64,000 bases of DNA from Flavobacterium sp. PMTSA4 (GTDB taxonomy: Bacteria; Bacteroidota; Bacteroidia; Flavobacteriales; Flavobacteriaceae): the NCBI RefSeq assembly GCF_032098525.1, contig NZ_CP134890.1, positions 2,852,001 through 2,916,000 of the forward strand, in the 5' to 3' direction. Below, in pieces: positions 50,368-61,300 of the stretch; position 1 is the first letter of the stretch, and the number at the start of each line of letters is the position of its first letter. The notes under the pieces are model-generated. The model worked only from the letters and a program-made list of their open reading frames with translations. It searched no databases and was not told the origin of the DNA. A program made the translations under genes and the position numbers.

Positions 50368-52770
50368 ATGAAAAAACAATTACTAATTACATTTTATTTG
50401 CTTTCTTTTACTTTCGCTTTTTCCCAAAATCAAAATAATGGTCAGAGAGGTATTTTTGAAAGTTATGCAATTCTGAATATTAATTCGGGAAGCAATGTTT
50501 TTTATGATATGCAGGCAAATACTGCAAATCCAGATTTAAATGGTGCAAATTTAGGAACTTTTAGTTGTAATCAATCTTTAGTGGTTAAAGGAGGGCAAAA
50601 CAAAACGTATAAAAATTCTGGATGCAATATTACAAATGGAGATTTGTTTTATCGTGTTTATTCAGGTACAGGAACAGGCTCAGGTAGTTTTACACAAATA
50701 AATTTACCTTTTGCTGAAAATTTACCCTCTCCTGGTGACCAAAGATGGGAATCACAATCAGGGACTAACAACATAATAAGCGGGTTGTTTCCAGGAACTT
50801 ATACTCTTGAAATTTATTCAAGAGCTCAGTTTGATGGTTGTGGCTTTGGTGATATATTTAGCAACAACAGTGGTGCAAATTATAAAGCCATTTTTACGGT
50901 TGGTCCAGCACCCATAGCAGGAATAACTAATAATTCAGGAACCACAGTATTGACTTGTTCTCAAACCAGTATCAGTGTTACCGCAACGGGTGGTGTAAGT
51001 TATTCATGGGATAATGCTTTAGGTGCAGGAGCGACAAAAAGTATTGTTGCACCAGGAACCTACACAGTAACTGCAACAGGAGCCAATGGATGTACAGCTA
51101 CAGCTCAAATCATAGTGACGCAAAATACAGCCTCACCTTCGGCAGGGATAACTAATAATTCAGGAACCACAGTATTGACTTGTTCTCAAACTAGTATCAG
51201 TGTTACTGCCACAGGAGGTATAAGTTATTCATGGAATGGTGGTGCTACGCCAACAACTGCGGTCAATAGTTTTACTAGCGCAGGAGCTTATACGGTAACA
51301 GTAACAGGAGCTAATGGATGTACAAATACTGCTCAAACTACAATTACAGGAGTAGTCACCCCACAACCAACATGGTACTTAGATGCCGACAATGATGGCT
51401 ATTATACAGGTTCAGGTGTTCTATCATGTGATTCACCCGGTGAAGGTTACACCACCACAGTATTGCCAGGCGGCGATTGCAACGACAACGACCCATTAAT
51501 CCATCCAGGTGCAGCAGAGATATGTTATGACGGGATAGATAATGATTGCGACGGAAGTTTAACCAACGGCTGTCCAGCAGTAACCACTACATTCTGGACT
51601 TCAGTATGCGGACAAACCTTAGCAGGATTAAACACATCGATAAGACCATACTATACATTTTCAAACAATTTACCAGTAGGTGTATTGGTAACAGGATACA
51701 AATTCATGATCACCGATTTGATTACAAATCAAGTAAGAGAAGTAGAAAAAGCCAATGGAATGATTCGTATTACCGATACAGATATAGCGAGTTATGGACG
51801 TAGCTATTCCATAAAAGTAGCCATCAAACTAAACGCAGAATGGCAACCATATAATTCAGAGAATTGTACGGTAACCACACCATCCATTCCAACGACAACA
51901 GTTTCAAACTGTGGCACATTGGCAGCGATAAATTCACCAATTTATGCTACATCAGTAGCGAATGCTACACGCTATAGATATACCATTACCCTTATGGGAG
52001 GCGAGATGAATGATGTAGAGCTGGAATCACAAACCTTTACCCGTACAGGGAACTTTGTGAGATTAACAGAATTGACAACAGTTCCAATTTTATACAATGC
52101 CATCTATAAAGTAAACGTATCGGCAGAATCGTTGTTAGGAGGAGTATTGACGTTTTCAGCACCAGGCACCTGTTACATGTCCTCACCAGCAGAACCAGTA
52201 CTTCAATACGAAAGTTGTCAAAACGGAGGCTTGGCTCCAAGTTCAATGACCACACCACTATATGTTACACCTTATACAGGTTCACCAATGTACCGTTACA
52301 TAGTAGAGAATGAAATAAGTGGTTACAGTCAAACCATAGAAACCATCACGCGTTATGTAAGACTAAGTCAGTTTAATGCATTGGCACCATTACAAGCAGG
52401 AGGCACGTATAGAATTCGTATTCAGATACAATTGTATGGAGTGTACTATGAAGGAAAAGATTGTGAGGTTACCGTTCCAGGAGGAAGTAGTAGTGGCTCA
52501 ATGCCATCAAGAGTAATGGAACAATCATTAGAGGCAGTAGCCTATCCTAATCCATTTGCGAACAACTTCCAGTTGAACATCAAAACAACCAATACATCAG
52601 CCGTATCCATAAAAGTATACGACATGTTGGGAAGACTAATTGAACAACGAGAGGAAACCGTAAATGAGTTGGAAACCACCACAATCGGAGACAACTACCC
52701 AAGTGGAGTGTACAATATAATTCTATCGCAAGCAGATGAAGTGAAAACACTACGTGTGGTGAAGAGATAA
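50368..52770 (+). CDS. Array surface protein 4: Ig/PKD-like repeat head on shared T9SS carrier
   Basis: 800 residues. Signal peptide 1-20 (ending FAFSQ). Head: a unique beta-rich region with four Cys (about 21-180: SCNQSLVVKGGQNKTYKNSGC) and two tandem 75-aa Ig/PKD-like repeats (184-258 and 259-333), each with TTVLTCSQTSISVTATGG then SYSW and TGANGCT. The DNA of the two repeats is nearly identical in the first 90 bp, so the duplication is recent. Carrier from Trp336, with an extra SSG before MPSR that is shared only with copy 6; sorting domain from about 725. Full promoter and a perfect palindrome lie upstream. Surface display is expected; ligand unknown. Confidence 0.88.
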   Translation: MKKQLLITFYLLSFTFAFSQNQNNGQRGIFESYAILNINSGSNVFYDMQANTANPDLNGANLGTFSCNQSLVVKGGQNKTYKNSGCNITNGDLFYRVYSGTGTGSGSFTQINLPFAENLPSPGDQRWESQSGTNNIISGLFPGTYTLEIYSRAQFDGCGFGDIFSNNSGANYKAIFTVGPAPIAGITNNSGTTVLTCSQTSISVTATGGVSYSWDNALGAGATKSIVAPGTYTVTATGANGCTATAQIIVTQNTASPSAGITNNSGTTVLTCSQTSISVTATGGISYSWNGGATPTTAVNSFTSAGAYTVTVTGANGCTNTAQTTITGVVTPQPTWYLDADNDGYYTGSGVLSCDSPGEGYTTTVLPGGDCNDNDPLIHPGAAEICYDGIDNDCDGSLTNGCPAVTTTFWTSVCGQTLAGLNTSIRPYYTFSNNLPVGVLVTGYKFMITDLITNQVREVEKANGMIRITDTDIASYGRSYSIKVAIKLNAEWQPYNSENCTVTTPSIPTTTVSNCGTLAAINSPIYATSVANATRYRYTITLMGGEMNDVELESQTFTRTGNFVRLTELTTVPILYNAIYKVNVSAESLLGGVLTFSAPGTCYMSSPAEPVLQYESCQNGGLAPSSMTTPLYVTPYTGSPMYRYIVENEISGYSQTIETITRYVRLSQFNALAPLQAGGTYRIRIQIQLYGVYYEGKDCEVTVPGGSSSGSMPSRVMEQSLEAVAYPNPFANNFQLNIKTTNTSAVSIKVYDMLGRLIEQREETVNELETTTIGDNYPSGVYNIILSQADEVKTLRVVKR
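51373..52767 (+). repeat. Shared carrier module, copy 4
   Basis: Marker variants: TLAGLN, DLITNQ, VELESQ, ILYNAIYK, PVLQ, GLAPSS, TPYTGSP, GGSSSGSMPSR. First third matches copy 5, middle part matches copy 6 almost without difference. Confidence 0.92.
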
Positions 52771-52799
52771 ATGTTAATTAAATAGTTAATAGTAAATAA

Positions 52800-52828
52800 A
52801 AATCCCTGCCTAATGGCGGGGATTTTTT
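52800..52828 (+). terminator. Terminator after array gene 4
   Basis: AAATCCCTGCC pairs with GGCGGGGATTT with one G-U pair, 4-nt loop TAAT, T-run. Confidence 0.92.
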
Positions 52829-52974
52829 TGTTAATTTAGTTTTTTAAGAAATCCAATAAATATATTAATTAGATAGTGTGTCGATGTTTTTATATTTAAG
52901 TAAAAGTGCTCGCAATAAGAGATTGTAATCTTATCCTTAGAAAATATATTCTAACTTAATCTATAATAAACGCT

Positions 52975-55179
52975 ATGAAGAAAAATTTACTTTTATTTAT
53001 TATGTTGCTACTGTTTAGTAGTATAAACGCTCAAACTTTTACAGTTGATGGTATAAGTTACACAGTGACGGCTCCCGGTGAAGTACAAGTAGACTCTTAT
53101 CAATGTTATACGGGTGATTTAGTCTTGCCAAGTACGGTAACAGACATGTCTATTGATTATTCAGTAACTAGTCTTGGAGATTATGCTTTTTATAATTGTC
53201 CAAGTATAACGTCGGCAACTATTCCTTCTTCGGTGACCGATTTAGGAGAGGGTGCATTTAGAGAATGCTTTGCTTTAACTTCTGCGATTCTCCCTAATTC
53301 AATTTCCAGTATAGGAGCACAAACATTCTTGTATTGCAATAGTCTAGTTTCGGTAAACATCCCAAACTCAGTAACAAGCCTTGAAATTTACGCGTTTTAT
53401 GGTTGTAATCATTTAACCTCAATAAACATCCCTGATTCAGTTACTATCATTGGAGATTATGCTTTTTATCAGTGTACCCTATTAGCATCAGTAACGATTC
53501 CTGATTTTGTAACAAGTATTGGTGGTAGATCTTTTGCATCTTGTCCATCATTGACGACTATAAACATACCAAGTACAGTAACTACTATAGGGGATTATGC
53601 TTTTTTTCAGTGTTTTGGTTTAACATCAGTAACGTCATTAACAACAACACCAATAGTAATAAACAGTACTGTTTTTCAGGATATTGTTTTAAGTGCGGTA
53701 CCTTTATATGTGCCTAGCGGAAGTGTAACAGCTTATGAGTCAGCATCGATATGGCAAAATTTCAGCCCGATTATTCCGGTTGTGGCTGAAACAACAACGT
53801 ATTATCAGGATTTAGATGATGATGGTTATGGAAATACAGAGGTGTCAGTAGTAGCAGAAACACAACCCGATGGATATGTTTTGTTAGACGGCGATTGTAA
53901 TGATGAAGACCCACTAATCCATCCAGGCGCAGCAGAGATATGTTATGACGGGATAGATAACAATTGCGACGGAAGTTTAACCAACGGCTGTCCAGCAGTA
54001 ACCACTACATTCTGGACTTCAGTATGCGGACAAACCTTAGCAGGATTAAACACATCGATAAGACCATACTATACATTTTCAAACAATTTACCAGTAGGTG
54101 TATTGGTAACAGGATACAAATTCATGATCACCGATTTGATTACAAATCAAGTAAGAGAAGTAGAAAAAGCCAATGGAATGATTCGTATTACCGATACAGA
54201 TATAGCGAGTTATGGACGTAGCTATTCCATAAAAGTAGCCATCAAACTAAACGCAGAATGGCAACCATATAATTCAGAGAATTGTACGGTAACCACACCA
54301 TCCATTCCAACGACAACAGTTTCAAACTGTGGCACGTTGGCAGCGATAAATTCACCAATTTATGCTACATCAGTAGCCAATGCTACACGCTATAGATATA
54401 CCATTACCCGTATGGGAGGCGAGATGAATGATGTAGAGATGGAATCACAAACCTTTACCCGTACAGGAAATTTTGTGAGATTAACAGAATTGACAACCGT
54501 TCCAATAGTATACAATACAACTTATAAAGTAAACGTATCAGCAGAATCGTTGTTGGGTGGCGTATTGACGTTCTCAGCACCAGGCACCTGTTACATGTCC
54601 TCACCAGCAGAACCAGTACTTCAATATGAAAGTTGTCAAAACGGAGGCTTGGTTCCAAGTGCAATGACCACACCACTATATGTTACACCTTATACAGGTT
54701 CACCAATGTACCGTTACATAGTAGAGAATGAAATAAGTGGTTACAATCAAACCATAGAAACCATTACGCGTTATGTAAGACTGAGTCAGTTCAATGCACT
54801 GGCACCATTACAAGCAGGAGGCACGTATAGAATCCGTATTCAGATACAATTGTATGGAGTGTACTATGAAGGTCAGGATTGTGAGGTTACCGTTCCAGGA
54901 GGCAGCCCAATGCCATCAAGAGTAATGGAACAACCATTAGAGGCAGTAGCATATCCAAATCCATTTGCGAACAACTTCCAGTTGAACATCAAAACGACCA
55001 ATACATCAGCCGTATCGATAAAAGTATACGACATGTTAGGAAGACTAATCGAACAACGAGAAGAAACCGTAAACGATTTAGAAACCACCACTATCGGAGA
55101 CAACTACCCAAGTGGAGTATACAACGTGATTGTTGCACAACAAGACGAAGTAAAAACACTGCGTGTGGTGAAAAGATAA
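52975..55179 (+). CDS. Array surface protein 5: BspA-type leucine-rich-repeat head on shared T9SS carrier
   Basis: 734 residues. Signal peptide 1-20 (ending SSINAQ). Head (about 60-235): seven or so 23-aa BspA-type LRRs of the form IP.SVT.IG.YAF..C..L.S, for example SVTIIGDYAFYQCTLLASVT; this LRR class is known from surface proteins binding host matrix or other cells. It is followed by a MopE-like first half of its own (YYQDLDDDGYGNTEVSV) that joins the shared carrier at Gly306 of GDCND, in the middle of the metal-binding motif. The rest of the carrier and sorting domain are the shared type. The junction marks a recombination or fusion point. Confidence 0.89.
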   Translation: MKKNLLLFIMLLLFSSINAQTFTVDGISYTVTAPGEVQVDSYQCYTGDLVLPSTVTDMSIDYSVTSLGDYAFYNCPSITSATIPSSVTDLGEGAFRECFALTSAILPNSISSIGAQTFLYCNSLVSVNIPNSVTSLEIYAFYGCNHLTSINIPDSVTIIGDYAFYQCTLLASVTIPDFVTSIGGRSFASCPSLTTINIPSTVTTIGDYAFFQCFGLTSVTSLTTTPIVINSTVFQDIVLSAVPLYVPSGSVTAYESASIWQNFSPIIPVVAETTTYYQDLDDDGYGNTEVSVVAETQPDGYVLLDGDCNDEDPLIHPGAAEICYDGIDNNCDGSLTNGCPAVTTTFWTSVCGQTLAGLNTSIRPYYTFSNNLPVGVLVTGYKFMITDLITNQVREVEKANGMIRITDTDIASYGRSYSIKVAIKLNAEWQPYNSENCTVTTPSIPTTTVSNCGTLAAINSPIYATSVANATRYRYTITRMGGEMNDVEMESQTFTRTGNFVRLTELTTVPIVYNTTYKVNVSAESLLGGVLTFSAPGTCYMSSPAEPVLQYESCQNGGLVPSAMTTPLYVTPYTGSPMYRYIVENEISGYNQTIETITRYVRLSQFNALAPLQAGGTYRIRIQIQLYGVYYEGQDCEVTVPGGSPMPSRVMEQPLEAVAYPNPFANNFQLNIKTTNTSAVSIKVYDMLGRLIEQREETVNDLETTTIGDNYPSGVYNVIVAQQDEVKTLRVVKR
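53890..55176 (+). repeat. Shared carrier module, copy 5 (shortened at its start)
   Basis: Begins at GDCND, lacking the WYLDADNDGYYTGSG part of other copies. Marker variants: TLAGLN, DLITNQ, VEMESQ, IVYNTTYK, PVLQ, GLVPSA, TPYTGSP, YEGQDC: a mixture of types 4 and 2/3. Confidence 0.92.
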
Positions 55180-55197
55180 GTTAAAATAACTTATGTT

Positions 55198-55221
55198 AAA
55201 AAGCTCTTGAAATTTTCAGGG
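55198..55221 (+). terminator. Terminator after array gene 5
   Basis: AAAAAGCTCTTGA pairs with TCAGGGGCTTTTT using two G-U pairs, short AATTT-like loop, T-run. Confidence 0.85.
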
Positions 55222-55336
55222 GCTTTTTTTATTCAGCATTTTATCGATTAACTACGTAATAATTCGTTAAAAGACATCTTGACAATTGGTTAACAATTAG
55301 TTAATATTTTTTTTCTTGTTGAAGGTATTAATTGTT

Positions 55337-55344
55337 TAGTTTTG
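55337..55344 (+). promoter_or_regulatory. -7 element for array gene 6
   Basis: TAGTTTTG, full match, with CTTG 18 nt upstream; 23 nt before the ATG at 55367. Confidence 0.55.
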
Positions 55345-55366
55345 TATCCGCTTTAAACTTTTTTAT

Positions 55367-58300
55367 ATGAAAAATATTTTACTTTTTAGAAAGCCTACTA
55401 GGCTTTTGTTTTTAAGTTTTGCTTTGTTGTTTTTGCTATCTCAAGGAAAGGGATATGCTCAATATTCAGGTTCGGGAACTTTTACTCAAATTTCATCTCT
55501 TTCATCTTTAACGGATGGATATTATGTAATTGCGTTTGGGGCAACTCAGGCTATGAATAATACTTTAAATGCAGGAAATTATTTTCAGAATACAGCTATT
55601 TCCCCTTCATCAGGGACATTAACTAATCCATCTGCAACAATTGTGTGGTTTATCCAGACAAATGGCTCTGATAGAACTATATACAATGAAAATTCATCAA
55701 AATTTGTATCTTACACAGGTTCGTCTAATGCTGCTTTTGCAACTAGTACTGTTACAGGTAATTCTGAAAAATGGACTTTCGCTTATACAAGTTCATTATT
55801 TACAATTACGAATGTAGGAAGTTCAACACGTTTATTGCAATATAATTCAGGTTCTCCACGATTTGCATGTTATACAGGTTCTCAACAAAACATTACACTG
55901 TATAAGATGACACCTCCAAACCCTACAACAACATCCATTTCACCAAATTCGGCAGTATCTGGAGGTTCGGGATTTACTTTAACGGTAAATGGTACTAATT
56001 TTTTAAATGGTTTATCAGCGGTTACTTGGAATGGTGCCTCTAGAGCAACTACATTTGTTAGCTCTACGCAGCTAACAGCTACTATTTTAGCCGCTGACAT
56101 TGCAAGTGTGGGAAGTGCTAATGTTGGGGTAACAACAACGGGTGCAGCTGCAGCTTCAAATACACAAGTATTTACGATAAATGCGGCGTCAGCACCTTCT
56201 TTAGCAATAACAGGAAATACTGCACACGGCTCATCGTGTCCTGGAACGCCTAATGCAACAATACAATATACCATAACAAACAGTGGAACTACTGCAAATA
56301 ATGTGGTAGTGACTTCTAGTAATCCAACAGAGTTTGTAGTAACCAATGCACCAACAACAGTCAATGGTTCGGGTGGTACAGCTACTTATAATGTAACTTT
56401 TACGCCTAGTTCAAATGGGGCTAAATCAGCAACAATTTCTGTGTATTATGACACAACTACGCTTGGTGCTAATAGTTCATTAACGGGTACTGGTGTCAAT
56501 CCAACACCGCAATCAGTAACCTCATCGGGCGCTACCGCTGTGGTGAATACTACGGCTACTTTAAATGGAAACGCCACTTTTGGGGTTTGTCCAGATACAA
56601 CACTAAAAGGATTTGTTTATTCAAAAGACAGTGAAAACAGTAATCCAACTGTTGGAGGAACTTCAGTTACAAATGTAGTTGCTCCATCGTTAGGTGCTGC
56701 AGGAGCGTACACAACTGCATTGTCAGGTTTGACACCAAACACTTTGTATCAATTTAAAGCATATGTTTACGATGGAACAACATACATATATAGCAATCCA
56801 CAATCGTTTACCACAAAGCAAGTTGCTTCAAAATTATCTTTTGGTGTAGCTCCTCCTACTACTGGATCTATCGGTGTTAATTTAACTGCTTTTACGGTTT
56901 TGGCTCAAAGGCCCGATAATACAACCGATACAGAATATACAAGTTCTGTTTCTTTAGCCAAGGGAACCGTCAGTGGTTCTGCTAATCTTACTGGCAATAC
57001 AGCCAATGCTGTTGCAGGTGTTGCTACTTTTAGTACTGCTAAGTTTGATGCTATTGGTACATACAATCTTACAGCTACTTCTGGTGCTTTAATTAATTCA
57101 GCTACGAGTAATAATATAGTTATAACTTTACCTAATTCAACTGCTAATTCTTGGTCAAATACTGGAGCATCTTCGGCTTGGTGTACTGCTGGGAATTGGA
57201 GCACAGGTTCTGTACCAACTATCACTGAAGTAGCAACATGGAATGATACGGGTTCAGCTACTATTTCTGGTATAACATTTTCAAATTGTGTTCCAACTAT
57301 TCTAGGTATAGAAGTAACTAGCTTAAGAACTAGGGATCTTACTATTGGTAGTTCTGCATCTACTTCAGGAACATTAACATTAAATGGTGGAGTAATAAAC
57401 GGAGTTAGCAATACTATTATTAGAAATAACTCAACTTCTGTTTTAACACTTCAACCTAACGTAAGTAGTTCAGCTCCAATGTCAATCACTTTAGGAGGTA
57501 CAATAAATAATTTTATTAATACATCAAATACAGGAGATATTGTTATCAGTGCTGTAATTAATGGTGGACCTTCTAATCCTCTAACAAAAGCAGGCTCAGG
57601 CTCAGGAGTTTTAATTTTATCCAATCCAGCCAATACCTATTCTGGTACTACGACCATAACTCAAGGAAGACTAAGATTAAGTCCTAGTTCATCTCCAGCC
57701 ACTTTTGCATCTCCAATTGTAATGAATGGAGGAATATTGAGTACTCTTAATATACTAACTGGAACTACAATGACTAGTTCTGCAACTATAGGTTTAACAG
57801 AATCTTCAGGAATCGATTTAGGCTCTAATCCTCACTCATTAAAATTTGCGGCTAGCAATGCAGTTTCATGGACAGCAGGTAAAACAATCACAATCACCGG
57901 TTGGACAGGCACTGCAGGTGTTTCTGGAACGGCAGGAAAACTTTTTGTAGGAACGTCTGCAGCAGGATTAACAGTAAGCCAATTGAATCAAATTGTCTTT
58001 CAAGGATATTCAAATGGTACTACCATATTGAGTACTGGAGAAGTTGTGCCAAGAGCGCCTTACACAGTAACGTATAATGCTAATGGTGGAACAGGAACGC
58101 AAACAGATGCTAATCCATATAATAATGGTGATATAGTAACTGTACTAGGTGCAGGAACAATTACAAGAACAGGATATACTTTTGCGAATTGGAATACAGC
58201 TGCCAATGGATCTGGAACCACTTACAGTCAAGGCAATACTTTTGCTATAAGTGCAGACACAACATTATATGCTCAATGGACAATAAATACTTATACTATA

Positions 58301-61300
58301 ACCTACGACAGCAACTCAGGAACAGGTACACAGTCTGATCCTAACAGTCCTTATAATTACAATACTACAGTGACTGTTTTAGGAATAGGTTCAGTTACCA
58401 AACCAGGTTTTACTTTTACTTTTTGGGATACTAATGCAAACGGTACGGGAACATCATATACACCTGGCGACACTTTTACAATAACGGATAATACAGTTTT
58501 ATACGCTCAATGGATTTCTAATTCAGCTCCTAATTGTCCTGTTTTAACGAGTACAGCTCCTGATTCAGAACAATCAGTATGTCAAGGATTTAGTGCAAAT
58601 GAATTGACAGCTACTGTTAATACAGCGGGAAGTATTGGAACACCAACAATTTCTTACCAATGGTATTACAATACTACAGACTCAAATACGATAGCAGGCG
58701 CTACTGAAATAGTTGGTGCAACAAATGCTAATTATACACCATTAACTTCAGCTTCAGAAGCTGGAACAACTAGATATTATTTCTGTGTTGGTTATGCTAG
58801 TGATAATGGATGTAATCAAACAAAAACAGCGCAGTCTTTGGCATCCAATCCAGTTAAAGTTACGGTTTACGCTACGCCTGCAACACCAACTATTACTCCG
58901 TCAGGTTCTACAACTTTTGAAAATGGAGGCAGTGTGTTGTTGACATCAAGTGTTGGTTCGAGTTACCTATGGTCAAACAATGCAACAACACAAAGCATAA
59001 CAGCAACTGTTTCTGGAAGTTATTCAGTGCAGGTAAGTGTAAACGGATGTTTTAGTGATTCTTCTTCACCAACTACAGTTTTTGTAGTTCCATCGGTAAC
59101 AACTACCTCTCCGGCAACAACAGTAACTTATAATTCAGCTACTTTAAGCGGAAATGTGACCAATACAGGTGGCTCAAACATTACTGCAACTGGAATAGTT
59201 TATGCTTTGACCAGTCAAAATACAACACCAACTATAGGTGGTGTAAATGTTGTTCAATTAGCAACAGCTGCTCCAAATACAGGTATTGGTAGTTTCTCAG
59301 AAAACACAGGCATGGTGTTAACAGATAACAAACAATACTCTTTCAGAGCATATGCTACGAGTAGTCAGGGTACTTCGTATGGAAGTGTTGTAACTTTTAC
59401 TACTGCTAATTTAACCGCACCAATAGCAGCTGTGGCGTCAAACATCAAGTCAAATTCATTCGTGGCAAATTGGGGTGCTGTTCCGGGAGCTACTGGATAT
59501 CGATTAGACGTAAGCACATCACCAACATTTTCTACTCCTACTGAAATTCTTAATCAAGGATTTGAATCAGCTACTTTTCCACCTACAGGATGGCTAAATT
59601 CAGGATGGTCAAGAAGTACAAGTTCAGGAGATATAAATAGTGGCAGTGCTGCTGCGATAGCAGGAAGTCAATCTGGAACACTAACATCAGGTGCACTAAG
59701 TAACCCTTCTTCTTTGGCTTTTTATTTGGGAAGATCTACTAATTCAACAGCTAAAACACTTACAGTTGAAGTTTCAACAACTTCACAGACCACAGGTTTC
59801 ACTACTGTTGCAACTTTTGACCATTCAAATGTTCCATCAGGAAGCTATAACCAATATAATGTTGATTTATCAGCTTATTCCTCAAATTCAGAGGTTTACG
59901 TTAGATTTGTTAAATCTTCATCTACAACATCACCATGGCGACTAGATGATATTGTTATAACAGGTGCTTTTCCATCCTATATAAGTGGATATGAAAATTT
60001 AGCAGTTGCTGGCTTAAGTCAGGTTGTTTCGGGCCTAAATCCACAAACAACATACTACTACAGAGTTAGAGCCGAAAGCACAAACAGTACTTCAGTCAAT
60101 TCAAATGTAATTGAAGTAACCACAGCAGCTACACCTCCAACTATAACTGGTGTTAGTCAAACAGTTGATGTTGTGTGCGATGGAAATGAAGGAGTGTTTA
60201 ACGTAACAGGATTATTACCTAACATTCAGGCAATATTAACTTATTCAACAAGTACTGGTTCTCATACTGTATCTGTTAATCCAAATGCATCAGGATTTGC
60301 TCAATTTTTAAGTGTACCGCTTTCTTTTTCAGCAGATAATGGAAACAGTTTGACAATTACAAAAGTAGAAAGAACAGATACTAATCAATTTACAAATGTA
60401 TCTGTTAGTACTTCAATAACTGTATCACCACAGCCATTATGGTATTTAGATGCCGACAATGACGGCTATTACACAGGTTCAGGTGTTCTATCATGTGATT
60501 CACCTGGTGAAGGTTACACCACCACAGTACTACCAGGCGGCGATTGTAACGACAACGACCCATTAATTCATCCAGGTGCAGCAGAGATATGTTATGACGG
60601 GATAGATAATGATTGCGACGGAAGTTTAACCAACGGCTGTCCAGCAGTAACCACTACGTTCTGGACTTCAGTATGCGGACAAACCTTAGCGGCATTAAAC
60701 ACATCAATAAGACCGTACTATACATTTTCAAATAATTTGCCAGTAGGTGTATTGGTAACAGGATACAAATTCATGATCACCGATTTGGCTACAAATCAAG
60801 TAAGAGAAGTAGAAAAAGCCAATGGAATGATTCGCATCACCGATACAGATATAGCGAGTTATGGACGTAGCTATTCCATAAAAGTAGCCATCAAACTAAA
60901 CGCAGAATGGCAACCATATAATTCAGAGAATTGTACGGTAACCACACCATCCATTCCAACGACAACAGTTTCAAACTGTGGCACATTGGCAGCGATAAAT
61001 TCACCAATTTATGCTACATCAGTAGCGAATGCTACACGCTATAGATATACCATTACCCGTATGGGAGGCGAGATGAATGATGTAGAGCTGGAATCACAAA
61101 CCTTTACCCGTACAGGGAACTTTGTGAGATTAACAGAATTGACAACAGTTCCAATTTTATACAATGCCATCTATAAAGTAAACGTATCGGCAGAATCGTT
61201 GTTAGGAGGAGTATTGACGTTTTCAGCACCAGGCACCTGTTACATGTCCTCACCAGCAGAACCAGTACTTCAATACGAAAGTTGTCAAAACGGAGGCTTG

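Noticed and set aside
52037..52258. Antisense 73-aa ORF, identical in copy at 61104-61325 and similar in two others
   Set aside because: A shadow of the conserved sense strand; no promoter or ribosome binding site. It is useful only as proof that copies 4 and 6 are the same in DNA there.
53806..53900. Frameshift or assembly error at the start of carrier copy 5
   Set aside because: Frame is intact and the replaced segment encodes a sensible MopE-like half motif, so a genuine fusion is more likely.
55240..55255. ATCGAT-containing box upstream of array gene 6 as another LacI operator
   Set aside because: Flanking bases do not continue the palindrome and it does not fit TGnAAnCGnTTnCA.
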